A DNA stretch of 64,000 nucleotides from Marmoricola sp. URHB0036 (GTDB lineage Bacteria > Actinomycetota > Actinomycetes > Propionibacteriales > Nocardioidaceae), in NCBI RefSeq assembly GCF_000426045.1, contig NZ_AUEP01000011.1, positions 124,001-188,000 on the forward strand. The letters are read 5' to 3'. Positions within the stretch are counted from its first letter, which is position 1. Every line of letters starts with the position of its first letter. The position numbers and the translations under genes were made by a program. Shown here one piece after another: positions 34,267-43,662 of the stretch. The notes beneath the pieces are model-generated. The model made no database searches. It was not told the DNA's origin and saw only the letters and a list, made by a program, of their open reading frames with translations.

Positions 34267-35385
34267 GTGGCAACCACCGACTTCGACTCCGAGATCAAGC
34301 AGCTCCAGGCGACCATGAAGACCATCGGGTCCGTGCTGGACCTCGACAGCATGCGCAAGGAGATCGCCGACCTCGGCGAGCAGGTGGCCGCCCCGGACCT
34401 GTGGGACGACCAGACCAACGCCCAGCGGGTCACCGGGCGGCTCTCGGCCCTTCAGCACGACCTCGAGCGCTTCGAGAGCCTGCAGAGCCGGCTCGACGAC
34501 CTCAGCGTCATGGTGGAGCTGGCCGCTGAGGAGGACGACGCCGACGCGGCGGCCGAGACCGAGACCGAGCTCAAGCGGCTGATCAAGTCGGTGGAGCAGC
34601 TGGAGGTGCGCACCCTCCTGTCCGGGGAGTACGACGCCCGCGAGGCGATCGTCAGCATCCGGTCGGGAGCCGGTGGCGTCGACGCGGCTGACTTCGCCGA
34701 GATGCTGATGCGGATGTACACCCGCTGGGCCGAGCGCAACAAGTACCCCGTCGAGGTCTTCGACACCTCCTACGCCGAGGAGGCCGGCCTGAAGTCCGCG
34801 ACCTTCGCCATCCACGCGCCCTACGCCTACGGCACCCTGAGCGTCGAGGCCGGGACCCACCGGCTCGTGCGGATCAGCCCGTTCGACAACCAGGGTCGTC
34901 GCCAGACCAGCTTCGCTGCGGTCGAGGTGGTGCCGGTGCTCGAGCAGACCGACGAGATCGACATCCCTGAGGAGGACGTCCGTGTCGACGTCTACCGCTC
35001 GAGCGGTCCCGGTGGTCAGTCGGTCAACACCACCGACTCCGCCGTACGCCTCACCCACCTGCCGACCGGCACCGTGGTGTCCTGCCAGAACGAGAAGTCG
35101 CAGCTGCAGAACAAGGCCAGCGCGATGGTGATCCTCAAGGCCAAGCTGCTCGCGCTGAAGAAGGCCGAGGAGAAGGCCCAGCTCGACGCCCTGCGCGGCG
35201 ACGTCCAGGCCAGCTGGGGCGACCAGATGCGCAACTACGTGCTGAACCCCTACCAGATGGTCAAGGACCTCCGCACCGAGTACGAGGTCGGCAACCCCCA
35301 GGCCGTCTTCGACGGCGAGATCGACGGCTTCCTCGAGGCCGGCATCCGGTGGCGCGTCGGCGCCGAGATCGCCGCCGCCAACTAG
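34267..35385 (+). CDS. prfB: Peptide chain release factor 2
   Basis: 372-residue RF2, which recognises UGA and UAA stop codons. The codon-recognition tripeptide SPF is at 204-206 and the catalytic GGQ at 249-251. Frame is continuous: the programmed frameshift found in many other bacterial prfB genes is absent here. GTG at 34267 is chosen over the GTG at 34261 because it lies 8 bp from the -10. In actinobacteria prfB normally precedes ftsE; here ~7.5 kb separates them. It ends in a CTAG shared with the convergent VOC gene. Confidence 0.96.
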   Translation: MATTDFDSEIKQLQATMKTIGSVLDLDSMRKEIADLGEQVAAPDLWDDQTNAQRVTGRLSALQHDLERFESLQSRLDDLSVMVELAAEEDDADAAAETETELKRLIKSVEQLEVRTLLSGEYDAREAIVSIRSGAGGVDAADFAEMLMRMYTRWAERNKYPVEVFDTSYAEEAGLKSATFAIHAPYAYGTLSVEAGTHRLVRISPFDNQGRRQTSFAAVEVVPVLEQTDEIDIPEEDVRVDVYRSSGPGGQSVNTTDSAVRLTHLPTGTVVSCQNEKSQLQNKASAMVILKAKLLALKKAEEKAQLDALRGDVQASWGDQMRNYVLNPYQMVKDLRTEYEVGNPQAVFDGEIDGFLEAGIRWRVGAEIAAAN

Positions 35386-36212
35386 GCACCGAGGAACTGG
35401 CTGGCCGTGAACACCGCCCCTTGCGGGTCGCGGATGGTCGCCTGCTGCGTCCAGTCGTTGTCCTCACGGCCGAGCACCGTCGCGCCGAGCGACTCGGCCA
35501 GGGCGGCCGACTCGTCGCGGTCGGCCACGGTGAAGGTCACGTGCCAGTGCGGACCCAGCTCGCCAGCCGGGGCGACCCCACCGATGACGTCGGCGAAGCC
35601 GGGCGGCGCCGTGGCCTGTCGCTCGTGGATGCCCGGGTCGCTGGTAGCGGCGAGATGGTCGCCGTAGCCCGGCACCTGGATCATCGTCGCGAACCCGAGG
35701 TCGGCGAACACCCAGCCGAAGACCTGTTCGTAGAAGCGCCGCACCGCTGAGAGGTCGTCGGTGTGCAGGTCGCTGAAGTTCCAGGCACCCGGCACGTTGG
35801 CGAGCTGTACGCCGAGCCGCGACCGGGCCTGCCAAAGGCTCAGCTCCACCCCGGACGGGTCGAGCACGTTCACCCACCGACCCGCCTGCCCGGCATCGGC
35901 AGGCTGGGCAAGGAGGCGCCCACCGGCTCGCTCCACCGCAACCGCCGTCGCATCGATGTCGTCGACGGCGACGTAGGTGCGCCAGATCGCCTGACCGTCG
36001 TCGGGCGAGGGCTCCGCGGGACCGGTGAGCCCGGCCACGTCCTGGCCGTCGAGCCGGGCGATGACGTAGCTGAAGGGGGTGTCTGGCGGGGTTGCTGTCT
36101 CGAACGTCCAGCCCAACAGCGCGCCGTAGAACTCCTGGGCGGCGCCGAGGTCGCCCGCCTCCAGGTCGATCCACGACGTGCTGCCGTGCGGGTAGGTGCG
36201 TGCTGCGCTCAT
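35382..36212 (-). CDS. Two-domain VOC (glyoxalase-like) protein
   Basis: 276 residues with two VOC domains. The first starts [30 protein letters not shown], the second [26 protein letters not shown], each with the paired motif repeated. The late [12 protein letters not shown] and [12 protein letters not shown] segments are typical of actinobacterial hydroxylases/transferases annotated as VOC; the substrate is unknown. It sits between prfB and the MHS transporter, transcribed opposite to both. Confidence 0.88.
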   Translation of the reverse strand: MSAARTYPHGSTSWIDLEAGDLGAAQEFYGALLGWTFETATPPDTPFSYVIARLDGQDVAGLTGPAEPSPDDGQAIWRTYVAVDDIDATAVAVERAGGRLLAQPADAGQAGRWVNVLDPSGVELSLWQARSRLGVQLANVPGAWNFSDLHTDDLSAVRRFYEQVFGWVFADLGFATMIQVPGYGDHLAATSDPGIHERQATAPPGFADVIGGVAPAGELGPHWHVTFTVADRDESAALAESLGATVLGREDNDWTQQATIRDPQGAVFTASQFLGA

Positions 36213-36291
36213 GAGCCCACGCTAGGACCGGCCACCGACAGGGCCACCGGGAGCGAGGCGCGGGGTTTCCAGATGGTTGAAGTGGGTAGGA

Positions 36292-36311
36292 GATGTGATC
36301 GGAGTCACATC
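36292..36311. promoter_or_regulatory. CRP/GlxR-type binding site
   Basis: GATGTGA (36292-36298) and TCACATC (36305-36311) form a perfect inverted repeat around TCGGAG. The core TGTGA-N6-TCACA is the consensus for cAMP-receptor-type regulators such as CRP and GlxR. It ends 24 bp before the transporter's ATG; the divergent VOC gene starts 79 bp away. Confidence 0.7.
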
Positions 36312-36335
36312 GCCTGACATCGGCAGGAGACCGAG

Positions 36336-37685
36336 ATGACACTCAACCCGCAGTCGCTGGACGCCTCCACAGAGGTGCAAGGCACCGGCGAGCAGAAGGG
36401 CCTCATCCGCAGGGCCGCGCTCGCGAGCACGGTCGGGACCACCATCGAGTGGTACGACTTCTTCCTCTACAACACCGCCGCTGCGCTCGTCTTTCCGGCG
36501 CTGTTCTTTCCCGAGTCCTCGACGTACGCCGGACGGCTGGAGTCCTTCGCGACCTATGCCATCGGCTTCGCCGCCCGTCCGGTCGGGGCGTTCATCTTCG
36601 GCCACTGGGGTGACCGGATCGGCCGCAAGGCCACGCTGATCGTCACCCTGCTCATGATGGGTATCGCCACCACGCTCGTCGGTGTGCTGCCCGGCGCCGA
36701 CTCGATCGGCAAGGCGGCTCCGCTGCTGCTCGTGGTGCTGCGCCTGGTGCAGGGCATCGCGGTCGGTGGTGAGTGGAGCGGCTCGGTGCTGCTCTCGATG
36801 GAGTGGGGCGACCAGAGGCGACGCGGGTTCATGGCCAGCCTCCCGCAGCTCGGGGTGGCCTTCGGGCTGATCCTCGGCACCGGCTTCCTCTACATCATGA
36901 GCTGGCTGCTGACCGACGACCAGTTCACGTCATGGGGCTGGCGGATCCCGTTCCTGTTCAGCATCGTGCTGGTCGGGATCGGCCTCTACATCCGGCTCCG
37001 CATCCTGGAGACCCCGATGTTCGCCCAGCGGCTGAAGGAGAACAAGATCAGTCGGCTGCCCTCGATCGAGGTGATCAAGGACCACTGGAAGCCGATCCTG
37101 CTCAGCGCGTTCGCACGCATGTCGGAGCAGGCGCCGTTCTACGTGATCACCACCTTCACCCTGACCTATCTCACCGAGGAGCAGGGCTACACGAAGACGT
37201 TCGCCCTGGCCGGCATCCTCTCCGCTGCGGCGGTCGAGCTGGTGGCGGTGCCGTTGTTCGGGCACCTGTCCGACACCGTCGGTCGCAAGAAGGTCTACCT
37301 CACCGGGGCAGCGTTGACCGGTGTCTACGGGTTCGTGCTGTTCGCCGCCCTCGACAGCGGGGTGGCCGTGCTGGCCTTCCTGGCCATGTTCGTCGCGCTC
37401 ATCCCGCACGCGATGCAGTACGGCCCCCAGGCCTCGTTGATCGCGGAGTCGTTCCCGACCTCGCTGCGGTACGCCGGGGCAGGACTGGGCTACCAGCTCG
37501 CCTCGGTCATCGCAGGTGGTCCGGCACCACTCGTCGCGACGTACCTGCTCGAGCACACCGGGTCGGTCTACTCGATCGCCTGGGCGGTGCTCGGCTGCGC
37601 GGTGATCACGATCGTCGCGGTGGCGCTGATGGACGACCGCAGCCGTTCGGACATCAACCTCGACGAGACCTACGCCAAGGTCTGA
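36336..37685 (+). CDS. MFS transporter, metabolite:H+ symporter (MHS) family
   Basis: 449 residues, 12 membrane segments. The start ALASTVGTTIEWYDFFLYNTAAALVFPALFF is diagnostic of the MHS group (ShiA, KgtP, ProP). The loop 2-3 motif GDRIGRKATL and its second-half counterpart GHLSDTVGRKKVYL are intact. Substrates of the group include dicarboxylates, shikimate and betaines; none can be chosen. Ribosome site CAGGAGA. The CRP-type site upstream suggests carbon control. Confidence 0.92.
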   Translation: MTLNPQSLDASTEVQGTGEQKGLIRRAALASTVGTTIEWYDFFLYNTAAALVFPALFFPESSTYAGRLESFATYAIGFAARPVGAFIFGHWGDRIGRKATLIVTLLMMGIATTLVGVLPGADSIGKAAPLLLVVLRLVQGIAVGGEWSGSVLLSMEWGDQRRRGFMASLPQLGVAFGLILGTGFLYIMSWLLTDDQFTSWGWRIPFLFSIVLVGIGLYIRLRILETPMFAQRLKENKISRLPSIEVIKDHWKPILLSAFARMSEQAPFYVITTFTLTYLTEEQGYTKTFALAGILSAAAVELVAVPLFGHLSDTVGRKKVYLTGAALTGVYGFVLFAALDSGVAVLAFLAMFVALIPHAMQYGPQASLIAESFPTSLRYAGAGLGYQLASVIAGGPAPLVATYLLEHTGSVYSIAWAVLGCAVITIVAVALMDDRSRSDINLDETYAKV

Positions 37686-37690
37686 GCGTG

Positions 37691-37731
37691 GGCGGTCGGT
37701 CGCCGGGTCGTGCGACTAGCGGCCGACCGCC
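37691..37731. terminator. Candidate bidirectional terminator
   Basis: GGCGGTCGG (37691-37699) pairs with CCGACCGCC (37723-37731) between the convergent MHS transporter and Rho_N-like genes. The right arm lies in the last codons of the latter. Inner bases can also pair. No T-run. Confidence 0.5.
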
Positions 37732-38042
37732 TTCTCCAGCTCCGCCTTGGTCATCGACGAGCGTCCCTTGACGTTCTTCCTCTTCGCCTCTTCGTAGAGC
37801 TGGTCCCTGGTGCGTCCGCCCGAACCGGAGTGCGAGCGGAGACCACCGCGACGACTGGAGGAGATGTCCTGCGTCGAGGTCTTGCTCTTCTGCTCGGCCT
37901 CGCCAGACCGCGCCCGCTCCTTGTTCACGGTGCGTGCGGCGATCTCCTCGGCGGTGTCCTCGCTGCGGCCCTGGTCCTCGAGTCCCTCCTTGATGTGCTC
38001 GTACTGGCGCTCGCGCTTCTTGCTCCATGCCTGCTGCGGCAT
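37716..38042 (-). CDS. Small protein with Rho N-terminal-like domain
   Basis: 108 residues, very polar (Lys/Arg/Glu). The first half (SKKRERQYEHIKEGLEDQGRSEDTAEEIAARTVNKERA) matches proteins annotated as plasmid stabilisation-like, and the C-terminus (TRDQLYEEAKRKNVKGRSSMTKAELEKAV) is a Rho_N/SAP-like helix-loop-helix that usually binds nucleic acids. Ribosome site GAAGGAGG. Many actinobacterial genomes carry such a gene, probably for a stress or nucleic-acid-associated role. There is no plasmid context. Confidence 0.82.
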   Translation of the reverse strand: MPQQAWSKKRERQYEHIKEGLEDQGRSEDTAEEIAARTVNKERARSGEAEQKSKTSTQDISSSRRGGLRSHSGSGGRTRDQLYEEAKRKNVKGRSSMTKAELEKAVGR

Positions 38043-38102
38043 CGCTGCCTCCTTCGAATCGGGGACCCTTCCGTCGTACCCGATTCAGCGCCGGTCAGGC
38101 CA

Positions 38103-39134
38103 CTACCGGGTGGGGTCGTGTGAGACCCGGACCAGGAGCTTGCCGAAGTTGGCACCGGTGAGGAGGCCGCGGAAGGCCTCGGGAGCCGCGTCGAGCCCCT
38201 CGACGACGTCCTCGCGGTAGCGCACCGAGCCGTCGGCCACCCAGCCCGACATGTCGCGGACGAAGTCGCGGGTGTGGGACTTCACGAACTCGCCCTGGAT
38301 GAAGCCACGCACCAGCAGGCTCTTGGTGAGCACCAGGCGCATGAAGCCGGGCAGCCGGTCTCGGCCCTCGGGCGCCGCCGAGGCGTTGTAGTCCGCCACC
38401 AGGCCGCACACCGGCATCCGGGCATAGAGGTTCACGTGCCGCAGGACCTCGCGGGTCACCGGACCGCCGACGTTCTCGAAGTAGACGTCGACGCCGTCGG
38501 GCACGGCGGCGGCCAGGTCGTCGGCGAACGTGGGGGAGCGGTGGTCGAGGGCGACGTCGAAGCCGAAGTCCTCGAGCAGCGCCTGGCGCTTCTTCTCGCC
38601 GCCGGCGATCCCGACGGCACGAGCACCCTTGACCTTCGCGATCTGGCCGACCGCCGATCCCACCGGTCCCGTCGCGGCCGCCACCACGACGGTCTCGCCG
38701 GGTTGTGGCTTGCCGATCTCGAGCAGTCCGGCGTACGCCGTGAACCCGGGCATGCCGAGCACCCCGAGAGCCGTCGAGATCGGTGCGCTCGACGGGTCGA
38801 GCTTGCGGACGTGAGCGGCACCGGCGACGGCGTGGGTCTGCCAGCCGGAGTAGGAGAGCACCACGTCGCCCACGTCGTACGACGGGTCGCGGGACTCCTC
38901 GACGACGCAGACTGTGCCGCCGACGATCACCTCGCCGACCCCGACCGGGTCGGCGTACGACGCAGCGTCGCTCAGCCGGCCGCGCATGTAGGGGTCGAGG
39001 GAGAGGTAGACGACGCGCAGCAACAGCTGGCCGTCCTCGAGATCGGGGAGCTCGTGCTCCTCGAAGGCGAAGGTGTCGTCGGTGGGCTCACCCTCGGGTC
39101 GACGGGCAAGCCGTACCTGGCGTGACGTGGACAT
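38103..39134 (-). CDS. NADP-dependent MDR oxidoreductase (alkenal/quinone reductase-like)
   Basis: 343 residues of the zinc-free medium-chain reductase group (leukotriene B4 12-hydroxydehydrogenase/CurA-like). Visible are DPYMRGRLS near residue 48, the NADP loop AATGPVGSAVGQIAKVKGA and YFENVGGPV. It would reduce an activated double bond using NADPH. Its ribosome site GAGGAG lies in the arm of a strong nested hairpin (39139-39193), so translation may depend on RNA folding. Confidence 0.92.
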   Translation of the reverse strand: MSTSRQVRLARRPEGEPTDDTFAFEEHELPDLEDGQLLLRVVYLSLDPYMRGRLSDAASYADPVGVGEVIVGGTVCVVEESRDPSYDVGDVVLSYSGWQTHAVAGAAHVRKLDPSSAPISTALGVLGMPGFTAYAGLLEIGKPQPGETVVVAAATGPVGSAVGQIAKVKGARAVGIAGGEKKRQALLEDFGFDVALDHRSPTFADDLAAAVPDGVDVYFENVGGPVTREVLRHVNLYARMPVCGLVADYNASAAPEGRDRLPGFMRLVLTKSLLVRGFIQGEFVKSHTRDFVRDMSGWVADGSVRYREDVVEGLDAAPEAFRGLLTGANFGKLLVRVSHDPTR

Positions 39135-39138
39135 GAGA

Positions 39139-39193
39139 ACTCCTCGGGGAGTGCGAGCTGGGGGAGTCCCCCAGCATGCCCTCCCCGAGGAGT
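39139..39193 (-). terminator. Nested hairpin: protease terminator that includes the MDR ribosome site
   Basis: Outer arms ACTCCTCGGGGAG (39139-39151) and CTCCCCGAGGAGT (39181-39193) are perfectly complementary over 13 bp. Inside, GCTGGGGG (39157-39164) and CCCCCAGC (39168-39175) form a second stem with loop AGT. It begins 8 bp after the protease stop in the direction of transcription. The 3' arm read on the minus strand contains GAGGAG, the ribosome site of the MDR gene, whose ATG is 4 bp further on. Confidence 0.75.
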
Positions 39194-39200
39194 GAGCCGA

Positions 39201-42038
39201 TCAGTACCCCAGCACGGCCTTCTCGGCGTTGATCATCCCGTAGCCGTCGACGGCGGTCCAGCCGTGGCCGAGCTTGTTGCTGAGCATGCCGGTGATCCGC
39301 TTGCCGTTGGCCAGCTCGGCGACGTAGGTCAGGCCGCGCGGGTCGGCCGTGCCCTGCGGCAGGAACACCGCACCACCGAGCTCGTCGGCGGAGTTGCCCT
39401 CGTTGGATCCGCCGTAGCCGGAGATCGCGAGGTCACGGTCGACGCCGAACCGCAGGCTCTGGCCGCTCTTCAGCCCGGAGGCGAAGTTGAGCGTCAGGTG
39501 GCGGTACTGGCCGGCAACCGACTGGCCACCACCAGGCACCGAGTAGACCGGCTTGACCGATCCCTTCGCGAGCCCGCCGGAGACCGACCCGATCGTGAAC
39601 GGGAAGCCCTGGCCGCCGTACGGCGGGGTGCCGGTGTAGGCCCGCTTGTCGAAGACGATCCCGTCGGACTTGCCGGGTGTCCGCGTGCCGAGCGCCGTGG
39701 GGCTGGCCGTCTCGCCCTTGAACGTGAGCGCCTTCACCGGGGAGCTGCCGGAGTAGGTCACCGTGAAGAAGTTCGGGTCGTTCAGCGAGCCCGGGTCGGT
39801 GTCGAGCATCTCGCGCCCGCCGGACCCGAACGCCGTGATCTTCAACCCGCTGGCTCCGCCGGCGGCGGACATCGGGTCGAGGTCGTGGGCGAACGTCGCC
39901 GCCTCCAGACGCGACCGCAGCGCGGTCGGACTCAGCGACGTGGGGCCACCGGCCTTCTGCAGCACCAGGGCAGCGATCGCCGCAGCGTGCGGTGCCGCGG
40001 CGCTGGTCCCGCCGAAGTTGAGGAAGTTGTCCGGGTCGCGCGGGTCCTCGTTGGCGCCGAAGAAGGTGGAGTTCGCACGGTCGGTGCTGGCCACCTGGGG
40101 CGCCGTACGGATCGAGACGCTGCTGTAGCGCTTGCCCGACGAGTCGAAGTAGACCGGCATCTTGCCGCCGGGGGAGGTGTACGGCTCCGGCAGGTAGGAG
40201 CGGAACGGGTCGTACGCCGCCACCGCGGTCGCGCCCTTGGCGAGCACGTGTCCGTAGAAGGACGGTGAGAGCGGGTTGTTGTACTCCACCTGGTAGGCGT
40301 CGCCCTGCCACAGGTTGCGCAGCATGGTGGCGCCGACCGGGCCGGTGCCGGAACGCGAGATCACCATCTGGATGTCACCCGGTCCGCCGAGCCCGGCGAT
40401 CTCCTGGGGGCGGCCGCTGAGCGGGTTGTTGTCCGCCACGGCACCGAGGTAGCTGCCGTCGGCGTCGAAGAGGAGCACGTTGAAGTCGGTGCTCACCTTG
40501 GACGGCGAGAGGACCTGGCGGACGGCCACGGTGAACGGACCGGTGTCGCCGTCGAAGCCCGAGACGGTGATCTTGTAGGCGCCGGCCTTCTTGATGGTCG
40601 TGACGTAGGCCTCGGGCGAGGTGCCGGTGTCGATCTCGCCGCTGCTGTTGCCGTCAGGGTCGGTCACCTCGAGCACCAGGTCGGTGGTGCCGGACGGGAC
40701 CCCGTCGGCACGGAAGTCGAGCTGCTTCCCCACCTGCGCAGAGGTCGCGTTGTAGGTGAACGTCTGCGAGGAGGTGGGCGTGGTCAGGTTGCCACTGGCC
40801 GTGTACAGCGGGCTGCCGTAGGTCGCTCCGTCGAGATCGTAGGGGTCGTTCCACTGGAGGTTGAACTGGCCGCCCTCCTCGCTGTCACCCAACCGGATGG
40901 TCTGGGCCACGTCGGTGCCGGAGCCGGGGTTCATGTCCTGGAGACCGCCGTCGTAGAGCGCGGGGTCGACCTGGCTGAAGTCGAGGTTGGTGCCCTTGAG
41001 GCCCTGCTTGGCCGGGATCAGCTTGACCGGCGAGTTCCAGGACTGGTCCTCGCCATCGTTGCCGGCTGCGGTGAAGTAGTGCACGCCCTTGGCGGTCACG
41101 TCGTCGATCGCGTCGTTGACCATGCCGTCGGAGAACATCGGCTCGTCGCCGTACGCCACGTCGTCGACGATCACGTCGGCCCCGCACTTGCCCTTCTTGT
41201 CGCCGAGCCTGCGGATGTTGTCGGCGAAGCCGGTCTCGCTGTTCCAGGCCGTCGCGAAGCACAGCTTCGCGGCCGGGGCGATGTCGTGGATGATCTCGAG
41301 CATCGCGCGGCCCTCGTCGTGCACGCCGGTGCCGTCGTCGTCGGCGTCCTCGAGGACCACCACCGGTGAGGGGTAGGCGGAGTTGCCCTTGCCGGGCAGG
41401 TCGCCGGACTTGATGTTCTGGGCTGCGTGGATCTTGAGCTTGTCGCCGGCGATGGTGTACTTGGCGAGGTCGTAGGAGTCGGACAGGACGCCGATCGTGA
41501 TGCCCTTGCCGGTGATGTTCTTGCCGAGGACCTTGTCGACGCGCTGCTGGACGACGCCCTGCGTGGTCACCGCGCCGATGCGCGTGATGGGCCGGACCGA
41601 CTGGGCCACGGTGCCGGTGCCCTTGAGCGCTGCCACGTCGTTCACCGCGTCGAGCGGCACGTAGCCCTCGATGGTGCCGGTGTCGCTGTCGACTCCTTCG
41701 ACGACGAGACCCTGGGACTGGACCTGCTTGCGGAACGAGGCACGGTCGACGCCGGCCTGCGGGGTGACCTGGACGAGCACGCGGCCCTGGTCGTCACGGA
41801 CCGCGGTCGCGTCGGGCTTGATGTGCACTCCCCGGGGCGCGGCGAAGGACTTGGCTCGGGGTGCCTGCGACTGGGCCGCCAACCGACCGAGTCCGCCGCC
41901 GAGTGCGCGGTTGCCCGCGTCCTTGGTGGTGGGGGACGGCGGTGGTGCCGCCGTGGTCGATGCTCCCGGCAGGACGGCGGCACTCCCGGCCACCACCACT
42001 GCTCCCGCGATCCCTGCTGCCCAGCGTCGTCTCGTCAT
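39201..42038 (-). CDS. Secreted subtilisin-like serine peptidase (S8)
   Basis: 945 residues. A signal peptide (MTRRRWAAGIAGAVVVAGSAAVLPG...A) is followed by a ~140-residue propeptide-like region, then the S8 domain. The Asp site is GVLSDSYD, a His candidate lies in TGVHDEGRAMLEIIHDIAPAA, and the Ser site is GGTSAAAPHAAAIAALVL at about 675-690. A large insertion with a possible beta-sandwich separates His and Ser. The C-terminus has no sorting signal, so it is probably released. ATG at 42038 has a GGGAA site; an earlier ATG at 42071 is unlikely. Confidence 0.9.
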   Translation of the reverse strand: MTRRRWAAGIAGAVVVAGSAAVLPGASTTAAPPPSPTTKDAGNRALGGGLGRLAAQSQAPRAKSFAAPRGVHIKPDATAVRDDQGRVLVQVTPQAGVDRASFRKQVQSQGLVVEGVDSDTGTIEGYVPLDAVNDVAALKGTGTVAQSVRPITRIGAVTTQGVVQQRVDKVLGKNITGKGITIGVLSDSYDLAKYTIAGDKLKIHAAQNIKSGDLPGKGNSAYPSPVVVLEDADDDGTGVHDEGRAMLEIIHDIAPAAKLCFATAWNSETGFADNIRRLGDKKGKCGADVIVDDVAYGDEPMFSDGMVNDAIDDVTAKGVHYFTAAGNDGEDQSWNSPVKLIPAKQGLKGTNLDFSQVDPALYDGGLQDMNPGSGTDVAQTIRLGDSEEGGQFNLQWNDPYDLDGATYGSPLYTASGNLTTPTSSQTFTYNATSAQVGKQLDFRADGVPSGTTDLVLEVTDPDGNSSGEIDTGTSPEAYVTTIKKAGAYKITVSGFDGDTGPFTVAVRQVLSPSKVSTDFNVLLFDADGSYLGAVADNNPLSGRPQEIAGLGGPGDIQMVISRSGTGPVGATMLRNLWQGDAYQVEYNNPLSPSFYGHVLAKGATAVAAYDPFRSYLPEPYTSPGGKMPVYFDSSGKRYSSVSIRTAPQVASTDRANSTFFGANEDPRDPDNFLNFGGTSAAAPHAAAIAALVLQKAGGPTSLSPTALRSRLEAATFAHDLDPMSAAGGASGLKITAFGSGGREMLDTDPGSLNDPNFFTVTYSGSSPVKALTFKGETASPTALGTRTPGKSDGIVFDKRAYTGTPPYGGQGFPFTIGSVSGGLAKGSVKPVYSVPGGGQSVAGQYRHLTLNFASGLKSGQSLRFGVDRDLAISGYGGSNEGNSADELGGAVFLPQGTADPRGLTYVAELANGKRITGMLSNKLGHGWTAVDGYGMINAEKAVLGY

Positions 42039-42244
42039 GCCGAGGTTCCCTTCCCCACAACGATCCGGCACCCAGCGGCACCGGTCCGGGGAAGGTTATG
42101 CCCGGCAACCGAGATCGGACCAGCGTCAGATTTCCGGCAATTCGGCATAAAAGGGAAATACAGCATTTGATTGCGATAACGGTTCGGTCAACTGTCCTAG
42201 TCCGGCATGGTCCGTCATGGTCTGTCCGGCTCGTGGGGGTTGAC

Positions 42245-42856
42245 TCAGCGACCGGTGTTGAGCGCGTTGACCACCTCGACACACCACCGGTCGGCCCGGT
42301 CGCGGACGGCGGCAACGCCGTCGGTCGGGTCGGCCACCTCACAGGTGAGCCAGGTCTGGCCGAACAGGCCGGCGTGCCGGACGCGGGTCGACCCGTCCGG
42401 CTCCCGACAGGTCTGGGTCACGCTCGGCTCGCCGTAGGACGGAGTGTCGGTGACCCGGCACCGCTTGGTCGCCCGGCTGGACGCGATCGCCGTACGCGCG
42501 AAGGCAGCGTCGACGGGTCGGGCGAACAGCCAGGCCCGGGCCGAGGCGCCCTCGTCGGTGCCCCAGGAGCAACCGATCTCGTGGACCACCTGCTTGCCGA
42601 CTCCCGGCAGGTCGACGTCGTCGCCGTTGCGGTACGACGAGGAGGAGTCCGCCTTGCCACCCAGCGCCGTACGCACCGCCGCCTTGGGAAGCAGCGTGCA
42701 GAACTCGATCCGCGGCACCTGGATGGCGCTGCTGTTCAGGTCGGCCAGGGGAGTCGGTGCTGCCTTCGGTGCGGTCGTCTCGCCCTGGGAGCAACCCGTC
42801 GCGAGCAGGAAGGTCGCGGCCACGCAGGCAAGGCGACGGGCCGACGTTTCCAGCAT
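42245..42856 (-). CDS. DUF3558-like lipoprotein
   Basis: 203 residues. The signal peptide ends in the lipobox LATGC, with the lipid Cys at residue 22. The mature protein has four further Cys (FCTLL, IGCSWG, KRCRV, QTCRE and later TCEV, WCVEV), placed as in DUF3558 lipoproteins of actinobacteria. Function unknown. ATG at 42856 gives the correct leader. The 206 bp between this gene's stop and the protease start include an AT-rich patch. Confidence 0.78.
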   Translation of the reverse strand: MLETSARRLACVAATFLLATGCSQGETTAPKAAPTPLADLNSSAIQVPRIEFCTLLPKAAVRTALGGKADSSSSYRNGDDVDLPGVGKQVVHEIGCSWGTDEGASARAWLFARPVDAAFARTAIASSRATKRCRVTDTPSYGEPSVTQTCREPDGSTRVRHAGLFGQTWLTCEVADPTDGVAAVRDRADRWCVEVVNALNTGR

Positions 42857-42954
42857 GCGCTCAACCGTAGGGCCGCTCACCTATGCTCGCTAGCGGCCGG
42901 ACGCGAACGCGTTTCGCGAGCCTTCCCACATCCCCCACACCGGCCAGGCCACAC

Positions 42955-43644
42955 GTGATCAGATTCGAGAACGTCACCTCGACCTATCCCGGCCACACCA
43001 AGCCGGCGCTGGTCGACGTGTCCGCTGACATCGCCGAGGGCGAGTTCGTCTTCCTCGTCGGCGAGTCCGGCTCCGGGAAGTCGACCTTCCTGCGGCTGGT
43101 GCTGCGCGAGACCCGGACCACCCAGGGACACGTGTTCGTCGCCGACAAGGACCTCAACCGCCTGCGCAGCTGGAAGGTGCCGGCCTTGCGGCGCCAGATC
43201 GGCACCGTCTTCCAGGACTTCAGGTTGTTGCCCAACAAGACCGTGGCGCAGAACGTCGCCTTCGCACTCCAGGTGATCGGCAAGCCGCGCGCCCACATCA
43301 ACCAGGTCGTCCCCGAGACCCTCGAGCTGGTCGGCCTCGACGGCAAGGGCCAGCGCATGCCCGACGAGCTCTCCGGTGGCGAGCAGCAGCGGGTGGCGAT
43401 CGCACGCGCGTTCGTGAACCGGCCGCAGATCCTGATCGCGGACGAGCCCACCGGCAACCTCGACCCCAACACCAGCGTCGGGATCATGAAGCTGCTCGAC
43501 CGCATCAACCGCACCGGCACCACCGTCGTGATGGCCACCCACGACGCCAGCATCGTCGACCAGATGCGCAAGCGAGTCATCGAGCTCGAGGACGGCCGCG
43601 TGGTCCGCGACCAGGCGCGCGGCGTCTACGGCTACCAGCACTAA
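42955..43644 (+). CDS. ftsE: Cell division ATP-binding protein FtsE
   Basis: 229 residues. Walker [10 protein letters not shown] (36-44), the ABC signature [14 protein letters not shown], and Walker [10 protein letters not shown] are intact. With FtsX it forms the type VII ABC complex that transmits ATP hydrolysis to peptidoglycan hydrolases at the septum. GTG start at 42955; an upstream in-frame ATG would add 24 residues not seen in FtsE. Followed by ftsX after 18 bp. Confidence 0.95.
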   Translation: MIRFENVTSTYPGHTKPALVDVSADIAEGEFVFLVGESGSGKSTFLRLVLRETRTTQGHVFVADKDLNRLRSWKVPALRRQIGTVFQDFRLLPNKTVAQNVAFALQVIGKPRAHINQVVPETLELVGLDGKGQRMPDELSGGEQQRVAIARAFVNRPQILIADEPTGNLDPNTSVGIMKLLDRINRTGTTVVMATHDASIVDQMRKRVIELEDGRVVRDQARGVYGYQH

Positions 43645-43662
43645 GAGGAGCTCCTTCCCCCC

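Noticed and set aside
34267-34400. Programmed frameshift in prfB
   Set aside because: The frame is continuous through the N-terminal region and no in-frame UGA with the slippery sequence is present.
30903-34529. Open frame of 1208 codons on the plus strand
   Set aside because: It is the antisense of the LAL regulator and the wrong frame of the sigma gene; high GC keeps it open. Its composition is repetitive (Gly/Gln/His/Arg) and no domain is visible.
37716-38042. Plasmid stabilisation or toxin-antitoxin gene
   Set aside because: The name is sometimes attached to this family, but there is no partner gene and no plasmid feature; the Rho_N-like C-terminus is a better description.
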